Shown here one piece after another: positions 25,275 to 34,278 of a stretch of 64,000 nucleotides of DNA (position 1 is its first letter; every line of letters starts with the position of its first letter). The translations under genes and the position numbers were made by a program. The stretch is from positions 434,001 through 498,000 of the forward strand of contig CAWIJJ010000006.1 of assembly GCA_963836425.1 (NCBI GenBank). The letters run 5' to 3'. The DNA is from CAWIJJ01 sp963836425 (GTDB lineage: Bacteria; Acidobacteriota; Terriglobia; Bryobacterales; Bryobacteraceae). Under the pieces are notes generated by a model. It had not been told where the DNA came from, did no database searches, and saw only the letters and a program-made list of their open reading frames with translations.

Positions 25275-26038
25275 GGCAACAACTCCAGTTCGCGCAGTTC
25301 GGTGACGGGCTCCTCGAAGGAACAGGATCCGAAGCTGTGGGCGAAGTCGCGCCGCGCCGCGCGCACCTGCGCGACGGACAATACCCGTCCGCGCCATTGA
25401 AGATCGCGCTGCGAAAACTCGAACGCGGCGGCTTCGCGCTCTTCGAGGATGTCCAGCACGGCAGCGTGTTCGAGGCCGTCCCAGGCGAAGGCCGCCGCCA
25501 CGAAGACATTCAGAAACCCGTGCATCACGGCGCGAGGGCTGTCGAGCGCATACGTCAACGGCCGCTCGGACCGCACGGGATGGTGCAGCCCCGCGGTGGC
25601 TTTGAACGGCATCCGCAACTGTGCCGCGCGGCAGAGGAAAGCGGCCACATCCGCACTGGAGGGAATGGCATCCGGGGTCAACCCGCCGGTGCGCACTTTG
25701 GCGAAGGCGCGGGTGATCTGATCGAGAGGCGCCTCGCAGTAAGTGGGAAGGCTGAGGCCGTGGGGCAGTCTGGTTTCGAGCGTTCTCACCTGCTCGGGAA
25801 GAGGGCCGGGCTCGGAGTCCACCAGAAGCGTGACGCGAGCCGCGGAGGGCAGCTTCGCTTCCGCAAGTTTGGCGGCGGGCAGCACCAGGCGGTTCAAAAT
25901 CCACCCTTCGGGCGACGCGAGAAAGCCGGCATAGCGTTCGCACACGATGGCCAGCGGAAGAGCGGCGGGCGGGTACAATCCGGCGTAATCGATGAGCTTG
26001 GCGAGCAGCGCTTCGAGGGCGCCGGCGATGCGAGGCAT
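25271..26038 (-). CDS. Hypothetical protein coupled to fumarylacetoacetase
   Basis: This 255-residue protein opens ALEALLAKLIDYAGLYPPAA and contains WILNRLVLPAAKLAE, GGLTPDAIPSSADVAAFLCR and MHGFLNVFVAAAFAWDG, with a repeated strand-helix rhythm that resembles a TIM barrel. No signal peptide, no metal motif. I do not recognise the family. Its stop overlaps the start of the fahA gene by 4 bases, so a role in aromatic amino-acid degradation is likely but unproven. Confidence 0.6.
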   Translation of the reverse strand: MPRIAGALEALLAKLIDYAGLYPPAALPLAIVCERYAGFLASPEGWILNRLVLPAAKLAEAKLPSAARVTLLVDSEPGPLPEQVRTLETRLPHGLSLPTYCEAPLDQITRAFAKVRTGGLTPDAIPSSADVAAFLCRAAQLRMPFKATAGLHHPVRSERPLTYALDSPRAVMHGFLNVFVAAAFAWDGLEHAAVLDILEEREAAAFEFSQRDLQWRGRVLSVAQVRAARRDFAHSFGSCSFEEPVTELRELELLP

Positions 26039-26294
26039 CGCCTTCTATTCTAAGGCGCGGGTGCAGTGGGCGCCTCTCCGGGAAAACACCCCCGGAGGAG
26101 TACGGTACCCAAGCCGGATCGTAGGAAACCTTACAGAATTCGCGCAACCGTTACTGTTGACAGTCATTTGCGGAGGCAGCGCGCGGGTACGGCAGTTCCC
26201 GGGCAGCGGAAATTTAGCTATTGAGCTGCGGCCGCCCAATGTACAATTGGTCTGGCATGGCTCCACTTAGCGCCCAAAAAGCGTGGTCCTCGAG

Positions 26295-27101
26295 ATGATT
26301 ATTCGCAGTGAACAGGTACAGGTGCTGGAGGCGGCCTCGCTCAAGGAATTCGAAACCCGCACTTACTCTCATCTCTTGAACTGGTTTCCACACCATTGCG
26401 AACTGCTGGGCGAGAATCAGGTCCGCGCGGGAATACGTTATGGGCTGGAGAGGTCGTCGAGTCACGAGTTAAACGCGGAATGCTGCGTGCGCTCTTACAT
26501 CGAGTTCATGTTCATGCTGGGCGGCGGATTCGACACCGACTTACTTTTACCGTGGGCCGCGGAGATCCTGAACGACCGGAAAGCCGGCGAGATGGCGCGG
26601 GCCGATCAACTGTATTACAAAGTTTGGGAGTATGTGCAGCACGTTTCCAGGGACTATCGCGACCAGAACGGGCAGCCGAACACGGCGCGGTTTATGCCGG
26701 AATTGAAGCAGCTGCGGCACGGAGACGACGACATTGTTACCGATGCCGGCCTGCCGCAGTTCCTGCAAGCGCTGAATTCGCGGATCCAGGGGCTGTTTCC
26801 CGCTAAGTGCAGTTATGCGGGCGAGGAGAACGTGCGGAAAGCGATTGTGGATGGGGTCAGGTCCGCGCACCGGTACGATATCACGGCGGTGCGCGGGATG
26901 AGCCTGTTCGTATTCATGCGCTTCGTGCTGGGCTCGGAGTTCCATCAGGATCCGCTGTTGCCGTGGGCGTCGGCGGCCCTCGAGGATCCGTCGGTACCGG
27001 ATCAGTTTAAGCGGGCGGACAGGCTTTATTCGGAAGCCATCACGACGCTCAACCGCTGGTGGGAGATCTCTTCGTTTCCGCCTGGCGCGCGCGAGGCCTG
27101 A
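26295..27101 (+). CDS. Protein with two tandem copies of an all-helical PWA domain, first gene of a four-gene cluster
   Basis: This 268-residue protein starts MIIRSEQVQVLEAASLKEFE. Two copies of about 100 residues each share LL-F-x-C-L-GE-x-VR-x-GI/A and a central FMFMLGGGFDTDLLLPWA versus FMRFVLGSEFHQDPLLPWA, each followed by a helix with ARADQLYYKV or KRADRLYSEA. No signal peptide. I recall related single-copy proteins beginning MIIR in proteobacterial gene sets with PAAR or LysM proteins, a recollection that was not verified. Here nothing of that kind is next to it. Upstream holds a CCAATGTACAATTGG palindrome (26235-26249). The next gene starts two bases after its stop. Confidence 0.65.
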   Translation: MIIRSEQVQVLEAASLKEFETRTYSHLLNWFPHHCELLGENQVRAGIRYGLERSSSHELNAECCVRSYIEFMFMLGGGFDTDLLLPWAAEILNDRKAGEMARADQLYYKVWEYVQHVSRDYRDQNGQPNTARFMPELKQLRHGDDDIVTDAGLPQFLQALNSRIQGLFPAKCSYAGEENVRKAIVDGVRSAHRYDITAVRGMSLFVFMRFVLGSEFHQDPLLPWASAALEDPSVPDQFKRADRLYSEAITTLNRWWEISSFPPGAREA

Positions 27102-27103
27102 AT

Positions 27104-28333
27104 ATGTGTTGGAACAGCCAACCGCCGCCGCCGGGTTCGGGCGAAGGGGGAACGAACCCACCTGGTTGCGGGACCACTCCGTGCCCGGCTCCTCCGTGCC
27201 CAACGGTGGAGATCGAGATCAACAACACGCCTGCGGTCGATGACGACCTGGTGAGAATCAAGTGCGAGCACCCGGCGGGGCGATCGACGGTCGATTGCCG
27301 GATACGCGCGACGGGAAGCCCGGCGGCGGCGGCGACCATCGTGCTGACGAATCCCGACGGGCGGCTGCGTTTTCCGAACGCGGGCGATACCACCAAGACC
27401 GTCACTGTGCCGCAGAGCGGATCCTGGGTGAGCTTCCAGATTTCGGGAGAGAGCGGCAGCGCGGCCATCGGGGATGCGGTGATCGAGGCGCACTGCAACA
27501 CCGCGACCGGTGACCTCAAGGGGTCCAAGCCGGTGACGGTGTTCTGGTTCGACCAGGCCAAGACTGCGATCACCACGCCGGGATCGTACAGCTTTGTCGG
27601 CGGCAACTACACGACCACCGGCGGAGCCGCGGCGGCGTACGCGGTGAGCGCGCGAATCCGTCCGGCCGGTGTCAATTGCGCCGCCCCGCAGGTGAAAGAT
27701 CTGAAGATCGCAATCATGCAGGAGAGCAGCAATTTTCAAAGCACGACGACGTGGGCCAACCCGGCGGTGGCGTGGGCTCCGGGCGTTCCCTCAGGCACTA
27801 CTTTTCAGGCGGCTGCCAGCCTGACGGATACGACGGCGTATGATGCGTCCGTGACGCAGCCGGTACTGGACAGCGAGAGGCAGGTGGCGCCTTTGTACGA
27901 TCGCCCGGGAAAACCGAGCACGATCGACCCGAATTCCTGGCAGAAGCCGATTGGCTGCCAGACCGGAGGCGGAACCGCGGACGCGACCAGCCACGACACG
28001 CCGAGCCACGGGGCGCCGGCCACGGTGGCGCTGCAATTCAGGTCCGGGCCAAACCTGGTGGCGACCGTCACATATAACCGGACGAAAGCCACGCGGACGG
28101 AGCACTTCCGAACGTACACGGTGGTCTTCGACACCACCAATAGCCGCTACTGCTCGCAGCGGCAGGCGACATGGGATTTGAACGTAGACAGCACCGGGCC
28201 GGCTCCGCAGAAGGCCACCGCTTCGGCGGACGCGGCGCCTTCGGCGGATCCGGCGACCGGCCCCAACGCGAACGACGTGCTGCAGCCGACGGTGAGGAGC
28301 CAGACCGGGTCGGTGCGATTTACGAAACCCTGA
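27104..28333 (+). CDS. Cytoplasmic-type protein with Pro/Cys-rich N-terminus and beta-rich body, second gene of cluster
   Basis: This 409-residue protein starts MCWNSQPPPPGSGEGGTNPP and has a Cys/Pro segment TTPCPAPPCPTVE before EIEINNTPAVDDDLVRIKC. A beta-sandwich-like module follows (SWVSFQISGESGSAAIGDAV, then IEAHC), and a second one around FWFDQAKTAITTPGSYSFVG. The last third (NSRYCSQRQATWDLNVDSTG) is Ala/Pro-rich. No signal peptide is visible despite the extracellular-looking beta modules; export through a dedicated machine is possible. The ATG at 27104 lies two bases after the previous stop. No family recognised. Confidence 0.65.
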   Translation: MCWNSQPPPPGSGEGGTNPPGCGTTPCPAPPCPTVEIEINNTPAVDDDLVRIKCEHPAGRSTVDCRIRATGSPAAAATIVLTNPDGRLRFPNAGDTTKTVTVPQSGSWVSFQISGESGSAAIGDAVIEAHCNTATGDLKGSKPVTVFWFDQAKTAITTPGSYSFVGGNYTTTGGAAAAYAVSARIRPAGVNCAAPQVKDLKIAIMQESSNFQSTTTWANPAVAWAPGVPSGTTFQAAASLTDTTAYDASVTQPVLDSERQVAPLYDRPGKPSTIDPNSWQKPIGCQTGGGTADATSHDTPSHGAPATVALQFRSGPNLVATVTYNRTKATRTEHFRTYTVVFDTTNSRYCSQRQATWDLNVDSTGPAPQKATASADAAPSADPATGPNANDVLQPTVRSQTGSVRFTKP

Positions 28334-28337
28334 GGGG

Positions 28338-29297
28338 ATGATGAACGCCACATCCAACATGACCGTAGCGGACCTGGTCCTGCACGACGTGCGTGCCATC
28401 CACGACGGAGCGTCGCTCCCCTATTCGGTGGAACCGTGGGCGGACCCGGTGCTGGGTAGCGACTGGCTGGTCATCCGCATTATTCCGGAGCCGGGGAGCG
28501 GGACTGCCACGTACGCGGGCACTGCCATCGATATCGAGACGGGCGGATTTGTCGATACCGCGGGACAGCCGGTGGAATCGCACGGACCGCTGGTAACGGT
28601 GAAGGGCGGCCGGTGGGAAACAGCGGCGGCGCCTTCGGGAGGTCCGCGCCGCGAGGGCGTTTACGGCTGGGAATCGCCGGTGGGCCGCATCCGGAAACTG
28701 GAGCCCGAGGATCTGTACTCTCCGTTCGAAAAAGGCGGCACGGCCCTGACCCGCCACAACGACGGCCAGCAGGGACCGGCGGAGTTCGATCCGGTGTACC
28801 TGCTGCCGCCGCCGTCCGTCTTCGAAATCCACCAGGCGTACGACCTCGCGGCGCATGAACCGCGCCCGCTGCTTGCGCCGGACAAACCGGAAAACCGGGG
28901 GCTGCTGGCCCAGTTCGCGCTGTCGGGCAATTCGGTCCTGGCCACCCTGGCCTTCCGGCGGCTGCTCGAAGCGGGCGTGCGCGACCCGCGCGTCGTCAAT
29001 GCCATGCTTTTCGGGCCGCAGGGATTTCGAAGGGCCGTGAACCTGTACCTGGCCGCGACCGCGCCGGTAACGGCGGGTGAAGACACACTGCAATCGCAAA
29101 TCAGCGGCGCGGTGAGCCAGAGCATGCCCCTCGACGACTTGCGGCTGACGGCGGCGGCGCTGGCGGCAGTGAGCCTGCTGCGCCGGGACATCGGCGGCAA
29201 GCGGCCCTGGCTCGAAACGGCGGCTGTCTCGCTGCGGGGACGGATCGGGACAGACGAATACCTTGGCGAAGCGTATGCTTTGCTCGGCAACCCATGA
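28338..29297 (+). CDS. Hypothetical protein, first of two tandem paralogues
   Basis: This 319-residue protein (start ATG ATG, either possible) has VLHDVRAIHDGASLPYSVEP, IRIIPEPGSGTATYAG, EDLYSPFEKGG and FRRAVNLYLAATAP. The same words recur in the next protein (HDARVIHDLAG, RIVPAPGSG, EDFYSPFTQGG, FVRAVSVYLAA), so the two are duplicates. The first copy has no signal peptide. The C-terminal half is helical. It lies four bases after the preceding gene and overlaps the following one by 4 bases, so the set is one transcription unit. Confidence 0.65.
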   Translation: MMNATSNMTVADLVLHDVRAIHDGASLPYSVEPWADPVLGSDWLVIRIIPEPGSGTATYAGTAIDIETGGFVDTAGQPVESHGPLVTVKGGRWETAAAPSGGPRREGVYGWESPVGRIRKLEPEDLYSPFEKGGTALTRHNDGQQGPAEFDPVYLLPPPSVFEIHQAYDLAAHEPRPLLAPDKPENRGLLAQFALSGNSVLATLAFRRLLEAGVRDPRVVNAMLFGPQGFRRAVNLYLAATAPVTAGEDTLQSQISGAVSQSMPLDDLRLTAAALAAVSLLRRDIGGKRPWLETAAVSLRGRIGTDEYLGEAYALLGNP

Positions 29298-30166
29298 GAA
29301 CGTGGATGATGCAGGCATGGTGCAGGCGCGGATTGCTGTTGTTTGCAGGTGCCTGGGCGGCGTGGGGAGCCGCGACTCAAGTGGACTTGTTACACGATGC
29401 GCGGGTCATCCATGACCTGGCGGGGCTGGAGACGGCCGCCGGGCGGACCGTGCTGCGAATCGTACCGGCTCCCGGCAGCGGGGCGGCGGCGGCTCCCGGC
29501 ACCATCCTGCAGGCGGGCGCCTGGGAGGTATTGTTCAGCCCGGCGGCGGCGCAGGTGGGGCGGCGCGGAGAGTACCGTTGGGTCCGGCAGTTGCGAGCGC
29601 ACGAGCGAAAGCCCTCCTGGGAAGATTTCTATTCGCCGTTCACGCAGGGCGGAGTGATCCTGTGTGAATTTCACCCGGAACGCTCGGGCGAGGAGCAGTT
29701 CGCGGCGGTGGCGATGCTGCCCGAAGCGTGGGTGGCTTCGGTGGCCGGGGCCGGGCCGCCGGACGGAAAATCGCGGAACGAACTCGAGCAAACGGCGCGC
29801 GGATCGAATCCGCTGGCGGCCTGTTTCGCGATGAAGCGGCTGCTGGCGATGCGGGTGGCGCCGGAGCCGGTGCTCGCCGCAACGTCCGGCTTCGTGCGCG
29901 CGGTTTCCGTATACCTGGCGGCAGTCCACTACCGGGAATTGCCCGCGGGGACGGCGGAAGGCGTGCTGCGGCGGCTGGCCGGCGCCGCCGCGGGCGAGAA
30001 CGCCCGGTTCACCGCCCTGGGCCTGGTCACGGCGCGTATGGCGCAGCCGCAAATGGCGCAGGAGTGCCCGTGGACGGCCGACATTCTGCAGGCGCTCGCG
30101 GCGGCGCGGAATTCGGACCCGGTCTTCGGAGCGATGCTGGAGTTGACGGGCATTCGCGGAAAATAA
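29294..30166 (+). CDS. Hypothetical protein, second paralogue, with signal peptide
   Basis: This 290-residue paralogue of the preceding protein carries an N-terminal signal segment (RRGLLLFAGAWAAWGAATQ), unlike its twin, so one is expected outside the cytoplasm and the other inside. Shared motifs are listed under the twin; the C-terminal part (AVSVYLAAVHYRELPAGTAE) is helical. The ATGA overlap with the first paralogue shows coupling. Function unknown; possible structural partners or substrate/immunity-type pair are speculation. Confidence 0.65.
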   Translation: MRTWMMQAWCRRGLLLFAGAWAAWGAATQVDLLHDARVIHDLAGLETAAGRTVLRIVPAPGSGAAAAPGTILQAGAWEVLFSPAAAQVGRRGEYRWVRQLRAHERKPSWEDFYSPFTQGGVILCEFHPERSGEEQFAAVAMLPEAWVASVAGAGPPDGKSRNELEQTARGSNPLAACFAMKRLLAMRVAPEPVLAATSGFVRAVSVYLAAVHYRELPAGTAEGVLRRLAGAAAGENARFTALGLVTARMAQPQMAQECPWTADILQALAAARNSDPVFGAMLELTGIRGK

Positions 30167-30198
30167 GCCCCGGGACGCGGCCCGGCATCCAACAAGCA

Positions 30199-30690
30199 GT
30201 GAGCCGGAACTATCAACTGCATCGCGAACAATGGATCGGGCGGCCCATAGCCGAAGTGTTCGAGTTCTTCTCGAACGCGCGGAACCTGGAGGCTATCACG
30301 CCGCCGTGGCTCGATTTCGAGATCCTGTCGGCGCCCGCACGGATGCAGCGCGGCGCGGAGCTTCGCTACCGGTTGGGATGGCACGGGTTCCCTATGCACT
30401 GGAAGACGGTCATTCTGGAATGGCAGCCGCCGCACGCTTTCGTGGACCTTCAGCAGAAGGGTCCGTACGCGCTGTGGGAGCACACCCACTCGTTTGTGGC
30501 GGAAGCCGGGGGAACGCGAGTCATTGACCATGTGCGATACCGGCTGCCCTTTGGCTTTCTGGGAGCGCTGGCGCACCGGCTGCGGGTGCGGTCCGACGTG
30601 GCAGCGATTTTCGATTACCGCGCCCGCGCCATCGCCGCATATTTCGGCGCGGCCGTTTCGCCCGCGGGAGTACAAAATCTCACCAGGTAG
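30199..30690 (+). CDS. SRPBCC-family protein (ligand-binding fold)
   Basis: This 163-residue protein begins MSRNYQLHREQWIGRPIAEV and continues FEFFSNARNLEAITPPWLDF, the N-terminus of the START-like SRPBCC/cyclase-dehydrase fold, ending RSDVAAIFDYRARAIAAYFG. Bacterial members of this type bind hydrophobic ligands or quinone-like molecules. The GTG at 30199 is chosen because upstream in-frame sequence is not conserved-looking. It lies 32 bases after the four-gene cluster and 83 bases before the glycosyltransferase gene; whether it belongs to either is unclear. Confidence 0.75.
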   Translation: MSRNYQLHREQWIGRPIAEVFEFFSNARNLEAITPPWLDFEILSAPARMQRGAELRYRLGWHGFPMHWKTVILEWQPPHAFVDLQQKGPYALWEHTHSFVAEAGGTRVIDHVRYRLPFGFLGALAHRLRVRSDVAAIFDYRARAIAAYFGAAVSPAGVQNLTR

Positions 30691-30773
30691 AAAGCAGACC
30701 GGATGTTCGGCTGTTCACTTTGGCAACTGATATTCTTTTCACCCTTCCGGTGACCTTCTGACATCCTTGAGGT

Positions 30774-31874
30774 GTGAAGCTTGTCGTTTTCGGATTATCG
30801 GTCAGCTCCTCCTGGGGCAACGGTCACGCCACCCTATGGCGCGGGCTGATCCGTGCGCTTCACGGGCTGGGGCACCACGTCGTGTTCTTCGAACGGGACA
30901 CCGACTATTACGCCCGCCATCGCGACTTCACGGAAATGCCATGGGGCGACCTGATCCTCTATCCGGACTGGGCGTCGGTGCGGCGCCAGGCCGCAACTGA
31001 GCTTGCCGGCGCCGATGCGGCCATCGTGACCTCCTACTGCCCGGACGCGGTGGATGCGTGCAGCGTGGTGCTCGACTCTCCGGCGCGGGTGCGATGCTTT
31101 TACGACCTCGATACCGGCGTGACCTTGGGGAGAGTGCGGGCAGGGGAAACGGTGGAGTACATACCGCCGCGGGGGCTGGGCGATTTCGACCTCGTGTTGA
31201 GCTACACGGGCGGGGGCGCGCTGACGGAGTTGAAGACGCTGCTGGGCGCGCGCCACGTGGCTCCTCTTTACGGGTCGGTCGATCCCGATCAGCATCGTCC
31301 GACAATCCCGGTGGACCGCTTCGGCTGTGCGCTCTCGTACCTGGCCACGTACTCGGAAGACCGGCAGCGTTTTCTCGAGGACCTTCTGCTGGAACCGGCG
31401 CGGCGGCGTCCCGATCTGCGCTTTCTTGTGGGCGGCTCGCTCTATCCGGCGAATTTCCCTGATCTGCCCAACGTGAAACTGGTAGAGCACGTGCCGGCGA
31501 ACGAGCACTCCGCCTTCTACTGCTCCTCGCGCATCACCCTGAGCATCACGCGTCCGCCGATGGCGGCGATGGGCTACTGCCCTTCGGGACGGCTGTTTGA
31601 GGCCGCGGCATGCGGCGTGCCGATTCTCACGGACGAATGGGAGGGGCTGGATTATTTCTTCGAACCGGCCCGCGAGATCCTGGTGGCGCGAACCACCGGA
31701 CACGTCATGGACGCGCTTTCCCTGTCCGACGCCCAACTGGCGAGGGTTGCGCATGCCGGGCGCGAACGCGTGCTGTCGGTTCACACCTCCGCTCGGCGCG
31801 CCCTCGACCTCGAAAACATCCTGGAAGCGGCTGTAAGCCTGCCCGTGGAACGCGGGAGCGCGGCCCGCGAGTAA
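30774..31874 (+). CDS. CgeB-like glycosyltransferase
   Basis: This 366-residue protein starts at GTG with TTGAGG upstream. It has a GT-B-like N-terminal half (LVVFGLSVSSSWGNGHATLW, then LGHHVVFFERDTDYYA) and a C-terminal half with PSGRLFEAAACGVPILTDEW followed by EGLDYFFEPAREILVA, the sugar-nucleotide-binding region of CgeB/spore-maturation-type glycosyltransferases. It is followed by a PIG-L deacetylase eight bases later, a pairing seen in pathways that build deacetylated GlcNAc glycoconjugates such as low-molecular-weight thiols. Sugar donor unknown. Confidence 0.8.
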   Translation: MKLVVFGLSVSSSWGNGHATLWRGLIRALHGLGHHVVFFERDTDYYARHRDFTEMPWGDLILYPDWASVRRQAATELAGADAAIVTSYCPDAVDACSVVLDSPARVRCFYDLDTGVTLGRVRAGETVEYIPPRGLGDFDLVLSYTGGGALTELKTLLGARHVAPLYGSVDPDQHRPTIPVDRFGCALSYLATYSEDRQRFLEDLLLEPARRRPDLRFLVGGSLYPANFPDLPNVKLVEHVPANEHSAFYCSSRITLSITRPPMAAMGYCPSGRLFEAAACGVPILTDEWEGLDYFFEPAREILVARTTGHVMDALSLSDAQLARVAHAGRERVLSVHTSARRALDLENILEAAVSLPVERGSAARE

Positions 31875-31882
31875 CACCCGCC

Positions 31883-32671
31883 ATGCCCGTCCATCAAAGC
31901 CTGGGGAAAGGTCCGGTTATGCTTGTGGCGGCGCATCCGGATGATGAAACCATCGGAGCCGGCGGCATGCTGCCGCGGTTCGAGCAGGTGACGGTGGTCC
32001 ACGTGACTGATGGAGCTCCGCGCGACCCGGCGGACGCGATCGCGGCGGGCTACTCCACCCGCCGGGAGTACGCGCGCGCGAGATGGCGCGAACTGCGCGA
32101 TGCCCTGGAGATGGCGGGCATCGGGCGGGACGCTTCGGTGTCGCTCGATTTCGTCGACCAGGAGACTTCGCTCGATCTCGCGTACCTGGCGCTGCACCTG
32201 CTCACGCTGATTCGCGACCTGCGGCCCTCGATTGTGTTGACCCATGCTTACGAAGGCGGGCATCCGGATAACGACGCCGTTGCGTTCGGCGTGCACGCCG
32301 CCTGCGCGCTGGAACAGCCGGCGCCGCGCGTCTGGGAGTTCACGTCGTATCACGAGGCGCCCGGAGCCGGGGGCATTGAGACCGGGCGCTTTCTCGGGGG
32401 CGGCGATCCGGGCGAAGCGGTGGTGCTTTCAAAGGACGATCGAGCGCGAAAGCGGAGCATGACCGAGTGCTTTGCCACCCAGGCGCGGATGCTGCGGAAC
32501 TTCCGGGTGGACAAGGAACGCTATCGCGCAGCGCCCTCCTACAATTTCGCCGAGGCGCCGCACGCGGGCCCGCTCTTCTACGAGCGGCAGGGTTGGGCTC
32601 TCTCCGGAGATCGCTGGCGCGTTCTTGCGGCAGGAGCGCTACGGAACATGGCGCTGCCATCGGTGCTATGA
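31883..32671 (+). CDS. PIG-L family LmbE-like deacetylase
   Basis: This 262-residue protein has VAAHPDDETIGAGGML, the metal-binding motif of the PIG-L superfamily, a later HAYEGGHPDNDAVAFG with the third His ligand, and a terminal RWRVLAAG region. Members remove the acetyl group from N-acetylglucosamine-containing molecules in a zinc-dependent way. The ATG at 31883 follows the glycosyltransferase by eight bases, so the pair is probably cotranscribed. Substrate unknown. Confidence 0.88.
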   Translation: MPVHQSLGKGPVMLVAAHPDDETIGAGGMLPRFEQVTVVHVTDGAPRDPADAIAAGYSTRREYARARWRELRDALEMAGIGRDASVSLDFVDQETSLDLAYLALHLLTLIRDLRPSIVLTHAYEGGHPDNDAVAFGVHAACALEQPAPRVWEFTSYHEAPGAGGIETGRFLGGGDPGEAVVLSKDDRARKRSMTECFATQARMLRNFRVDKERYRAAPSYNFAEAPHAGPLFYERQGWALSGDRWRVLAAGALRNMALPSVL

Positions 32672-32787
32672 ACTGCGAAAAGGAAACACAATTGCAACTT
32701 GCGCCCAGGACGCGGCTGGTATTACTATCGGTCTAAATCCAGTTACGCAAAACACGCGATGTGTGCCACTTCTGAAGGCGAGGTTGC

Positions 32788-34278
32788 ATGATTGCTTACC
32801 GCAAGCAGCGAACGGAAGTCTGCACCAGCGAGGTGCTGCGGCAACTCGAGTGCGCAACCGGGTTTGAACGGCAGATGGTGTTCGGCGAGCTTGAAGCAGG
32901 CGTGGCCGACGCCCTGTGTCCTGACCGGGACGAGGAGTTGCCGGTTCTGAGCGCCCTGCGGCACGGCGAGTGGCGCGGCTTGGAGTTGCCCGAGAGAATC
33001 GAAATCTCGGTTCCCGAGGGATTCGCGTATTACGCGCTGGACCCGGAGCTGTACCGCATCGCGGCGCGCCGGTTCGTGGCCGAGATGCACCCGTCGCGCG
33101 TAGCCGTAATCGGCATCCGCAGCATCGGAACCACCCTCAGCACGGTGGTGGAACGCGAGCTACAGCGGCTGGGCGTGAGCACGCGCTCGTGGACGGTGCG
33201 CCCGGCCGGCCATCCGTGGGACCGGCAGCTTGCGACCAGCGAAGAACTCGAGGGCGAATGGCGGGAGTGGGACGGCTGGTTCGCCATCGTGGACGAAGGG
33301 CCGGGCCTGAGCGGCTCGTCGTTCTGCGCGGTGGCGTCGTTTCTAGCCAACGAGCGGGTGGTGCTGTTCCCGAGCTGGTCGCCGGACGGCTCGCAACTCG
33401 TGTGCGAGGCGGCGCGCGAGATGTGGAACCGGTATCCGAAATACTGCGCGGCCTTCGAGGAGCTCGAGCGGTTCCCGAATGCGATCGATTATTCGGGCGG
33501 TGCGTGGCGCCAGGCGCTTGGCATCCGGGCGACCGTCCAGCCGCAGCACGAACGGCGCAAATACCTGGTGGGCGACCGGCTGTACAAGTTCGCCGGGTTC
33601 GGACGCTACGGACGCGCGGCGCTGGAGCGCGCGCGCGAGTTGGAAGGATGGGTGCCGGAACCGGTGGCGCTGGAACATGGATTTCTGGCGTCGCGGTGGG
33701 TGACGGGGCTGCCGGCCGCCGCCAATACGCACCTGGTGGATTTCGCCGCCCGCTACATCGCCGCCGTGCGCCGCCGGTTCGCCACGGGGGTCATGGCGGA
33801 TCCCGCGCCGCTGATCGACGCGATCCGCGAGAACTGCGGACTCGAGTGGAGCGAACCGGTGCCGGAAGCCGAAGCGGTGGTGCTCGATAACCGCATGCTG
33901 CCGCACGAGTGGCTGGAGACCGCCCGCGGATACTGCAAAGCGGACGCGCTCGACCACGGGGACGACCATTTTCTTCCGGGGCCGCACGATTCGGCGTGGG
34001 ACCTGGCCGGTTTTTCGGTGGAATTCGGACTGGACCACGAGGGCGAAGGGTACCTGCTGGAGCGGTACGGACGCGAATCGGGCGACCACTCGGCCGCGGT
34101 GCGCCTGCCGTTTTATCGCGCCGCATACCTCGCTTTTCGCGTGGGCTACTGCGACCTGGCCACCCAGGCGCTGGGCGATTCGGAGGACGGCCGGCGCTTC
34201 GCCGCCGAGCGCAGCCGCTATGAAACGCTGTTGAGGCAGCAACGATGGATGAGGCAGACCTCCCTGTTGTCTGCGTAG
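32788..34278 (+). CDS. Fusion of phosphoribosyltransferase-like and kinase-like domains
   Basis: This 496-residue protein has in its first half VAVIGIRSIGTTLSTVVERE and WFAIVDEGPGLSGSSFCAVA, which look like a type I PRTase core with a PRPP-loop-like DEGPGLSGSS. The second half has KYLVGDRLYKFAGFGRYGRA, VALEHGFLASRWVTGLP and ALDHGDDHFLPG followed by SAWDLAGFSVEFGL, resembling the HGD-x-H and DLA words of the aminoglycoside/choline kinase fold, though not classic. Function unknown. It overlaps the next gene by 34 bases. Such PRTase/kinase/HAD sets occur in ter-stress-type operons, but no ter genes are present here. Confidence 0.6.
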   Translation: MIAYRKQRTEVCTSEVLRQLECATGFERQMVFGELEAGVADALCPDRDEELPVLSALRHGEWRGLELPERIEISVPEGFAYYALDPELYRIAARRFVAEMHPSRVAVIGIRSIGTTLSTVVERELQRLGVSTRSWTVRPAGHPWDRQLATSEELEGEWREWDGWFAIVDEGPGLSGSSFCAVASFLANERVVLFPSWSPDGSQLVCEAAREMWNRYPKYCAAFEELERFPNAIDYSGGAWRQALGIRATVQPQHERRKYLVGDRLYKFAGFGRYGRAALERARELEGWVPEPVALEHGFLASRWVTGLPAAANTHLVDFAARYIAAVRRRFATGVMADPAPLIDAIRENCGLEWSEPVPEAEAVVLDNRMLPHEWLETARGYCKADALDHGDDHFLPGPHDSAWDLAGFSVEFGLDHEGEGYLLERYGRESGDHSAAVRLPFYRAAYLAFRVGYCDLATQALGDSEDGRRFAAERSRYETLLRQQRWMRQTSLLSA

